NCBI GenBank assembly: GCA_000432275.1
Contig: HF995255.1
Span: 1-7,938 of the forward strand
Length of the DNA stretch: 7,938 bases
Direction: 5' to 3'
DNA from: Proteobacteria bacterium CAG:495
GTDB taxonomy: Bacteria; Pseudomonadota; Alphaproteobacteria; RF32; CAG-239
Under the pieces are notes generated by a model. It was not told the DNA's origin. It saw only the letters and a list, made by a program, of their open reading frames with translations, and did not search any database. How positions within the stretch are numbered: position 1 is the first letter of the stretch; the number at the start of each line of letters is the position of its first letter. Of this stretch, positions 6,626 through 7,938 are shown piece by piece. Made by a program: the position numbers and the translations under genes.

Positions 6626-7352
6626 AGAATATACCATCCGCTCCTATGAATGTGACCGCAACAATAATTTGCGGATTGTGACGTTAATGAACATTTTTCA
6701 GGATATGGCAGACATTAATGCCGCACAGCTGGGGCTGGGACTGGACTATGTCCTAAGCAAGGGATTTGCCTGGGTCGGTTCAAATTATGAAATTCGCATC
6801 AAAAGGCTGCCGAAAATTCACGAGAAAGTGAAAATCGTCACGTGGCCCGCCGTTGAAAAGAAACTGGCGGCAATCCGCGATTATGAGGTTTACGGAAAAG
6901 ACGGCGAAAGAATCATTGCAGCCTCAAGCCAGTGGATTTTGATTAATTTTATGAAAAAAAGACCGATTTCACTACGAGACAATCTGCCGGAATATCAAAT
7001 CATCGACGACAGAGCGATAGAAACGGAATTTGAAGGCAAAATAAAAGAGGTTGAAAGGATAGATGAACAAACAAAATTCAGGGTCCGCTTTGATGATATT
7101 GACCTGAACAAGCATGTTAACAACGGCGTTTACGCCTTATGGGCATCAGAGGCGGTCAATCCGGATTTTCGTCTGTCTCACAATCCGTCTAAAATCGAGA
7201 TTAATTATAAAAAAGAAGGACATATCGGAGAAAAGATTACGGTCTTAACCGAATGTGACGGACTTGTCACCACGCACAGCATCCAGACTTATGACGGCGA
7301 TAACCGCGAATTGGCTCGGGCAAGAATCGAATGGGCCGAAAATGAGGAATAA
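6603..7352 (+). CDS. Acyl-ACP thioesterase
   Basis: This 249-residue protein is a double-hotdog acyl-acyl carrier protein thioesterase, which releases free fatty acids from the fatty-acid synthesis carrier in the cytosol. The N-terminal hotdog shows RSYECD (13-18), the helix with FQDMADINAAQLG (32-44), FAWVGS (55-60), and TWP (80-82). The second hotdog begins near residue 158 and carries D167-x-N169-x-H171-V-N-N with W180 and E183, the pattern of catalytic Asn, His and acidic residues in this family. Length fits bacterial members. ATG 6603 has AAGGA at 6591-6595, 7 bases upstream, inside the end of the preceding gene. The two genes overlap by 23 bases in different frames, implying translational coupling. 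It is the last gene of the operon. Chain-length preference cannot be read from the sequence. Confidence 0.92.
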   Translation: MELKKYTKEYTIRSYECDRNNNLRIVTLMNIFQDMADINAAQLGLGLDYVLSKGFAWVGSNYEIRIKRLPKIHEKVKIVTWPAVEKKLAAIRDYEVYGKDGERIIAASSQWILINFMKKRPISLRDNLPEYQIIDDRAIETEFEGKIKEVERIDEQTKFRVRFDDIDLNKHVNNGVYALWASEAVNPDFRLSHNPSKIEINYKKEGHIGEKITVLTECDGLVTTHSIQTYDGDNRELARARIEWAENEE

Positions 7353-7355
7353 TAG

Positions 7356-7384
7356 AAAAGGAAGAGGCAAATCTCTTCCTTTTT
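7356..7384. terminator. Intrinsic terminator, likely bidirectional
   Basis: A perfect 11-base-pair inverted repeat pairs AAAAGGAAGAG (7356-7366) with CTCTTCCTTTT (7373-7383) around a 6-base loop. The T tract runs to 7384 on the plus strand, and the A tract at 7356-7359 gives a T tract on the minus strand. It begins 3 bases after the thioesterase stop and lies just past the end of the convergent gene that stops at 7388, so it probably ends transcription from both sides. Confidence 0.88.
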
Positions 7385-7387
7385 AAG

Positions 7388-7819
7388 TCAACCACGCGCA
7401 TTTTTTGCAATGAAATAATTTATCTCCCGAAAGTAAGTCTGCCTTTCGATGACATCCGGCAGTTGAACCGATGTCCTAAACATTTCGCGAATTTTTTTGA
7501 GCTCGTTTTCAGAGCAAAAATAAAAATAACATTTCCTTTTAAGTGAAGTTATTGAACAATACAAAACTTCAATCTTACAAGACGGGGCCTTTCGTTTAAG
7601 CCGCCGTTTAATCCGAAGATGCACTCCGTAACAAACCAGCAACATGAGTATCCAACCGGTTCCGATTGTAAAAACGATTGAGCAGACTGCATAAAAAATC
7701 AAAAGATACACATTGGCCAATTCATAGTGAAAGGCATGGTATAAAATGACCATCAATACGCCGAAAAGCAATACCATTATTGCATTAAACAGCTCTCTTC
7801 TAAAAATTTTGTTTTTCAT
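7388..7819 (-). CDS. Small membrane protein of unknown function
   Basis: The 143-residue product has two hydrophobic segments, at about 10-30 and 37-66. A strongly basic stretch (69-77, Arg/Lys) follows, and by the positive-inside rule it should lie in the cytoplasm, along with the N-terminus. Residues 78-143 are a soluble, Cys- and charge-containing tail (S-C-K, LYCS, KRKCYFYFC). I do not recognise a family. ATG 7819 has no good ribosome binding site. The stop of an upstream gene is only 12 bases away, so translation may depend on ribosomes finishing that gene. An in-frame ATG at residue 15 would cut into the first membrane segment and is less likely. The gene converges on the thioesterase operon. 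Confidence 0.75.
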   Translation of the reverse strand: MKNKIFRRELFNAIMVLLFGVLMVILYHAFHYELANVYLLIFYAVCSIVFTIGTGWILMLLVCYGVHLRIKRRLKRKAPSCKIEVLYCSITSLKRKCYFYFCSENELKKIREMFRTSVQLPDVIERQTYFREINYFIAKNARG

Positions 7820-7831
7820 GGCTATAATTGT

Positions 7832-7938
7832 TTAATTAATAATTTGAGCAATTACATTGGTTTTAGCATCATTTTTATAAAAAAACAATTCCTCTTTTCC
7901 GTCCATGCCGCACAAATAACTATTTACTCTCTTTTTGT
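7832..7938 (-). CDS. C-terminal end of an upstream gene, unknown function
   Basis: Reading the minus strand from the right edge, a frame is open for 34 codons and ends in TAA at 7832-7834. The visible end includes YLCGMDGKEELFFYKNDA and finishes NVIAQIIN. The composition is protein-like, and the spacing to the next gene (12 bases) supports a real gene pair. Too little is visible to name the product. It is short enough that a chance open frame cannot be fully excluded. Confidence 0.6.
   Translation of the reverse strand, partial: KKRVNSYLCGMDGKEELFFYKNDAKTNVIAQIIN

Overview
The window reads as a gene-dense bacterial chromosome segment of moderate to low GC. The organism is probably Gram-negative: it encodes an exported lytic transglycosylase with a signal peptide and an N-formylglutamate amidohydrolase-family protein of a type familiar in Proteobacteria, including Alphaproteobacteria. 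An uncultured alphaproteobacterium is my best guess, but it is inference from family resemblance only. I see no tRNA, rRNA, CRISPR array or insertion sequence.

Left part (1-3057, minus strand): one uninterrupted reading frame of 1019 codons fills the whole stretch and runs off the left edge. It is easy to overlook because its stop lies outside the window. I checked every in-frame codon and found no stop. It starts at ATG 3057 behind a good ribosome binding site and a TATAAT box. The product is a very large protein with no recognised name: a charged helical N-terminal third, a glycine/alanine-rich hydrophobic middle, and a distinctive C-terminal module with W-x-S-C-M and GSIIAYG motifs. It is the most interesting object here.

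Middle (3058-4116): a short divergent promoter region separates this giant gene from a plus-strand gene for an N-formylglutamate amidohydrolase-family protein, which has no histidine-degradation genes beside it.

Right-centre (4352-7384): a tight plus-strand operon of three genes: a secreted lytic transglycosylase-like protein, an RNase J-like metallo-beta-lactamase/beta-CASP protein, and an acyl-ACP thioesterase. The gaps are 9 bases and then a 23-base overlap, so translation is probably coupled. The operon ends at a strong hairpin terminator that can also serve the convergent genes. What joins peptidoglycan cleavage, a nuclease-like hydrolase and fatty-acid release is not obvious.

Right edge (7388-7938, minus strand): a small two-helix membrane protein lies 12 bases downstream of the 3' end of another gene that enters from the right edge. 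The pair is probably one operon converging on the thioesterase operon. The largest gene-free stretch is the 235-base gap 4117-4351, so no gap exceeds 300 bases.
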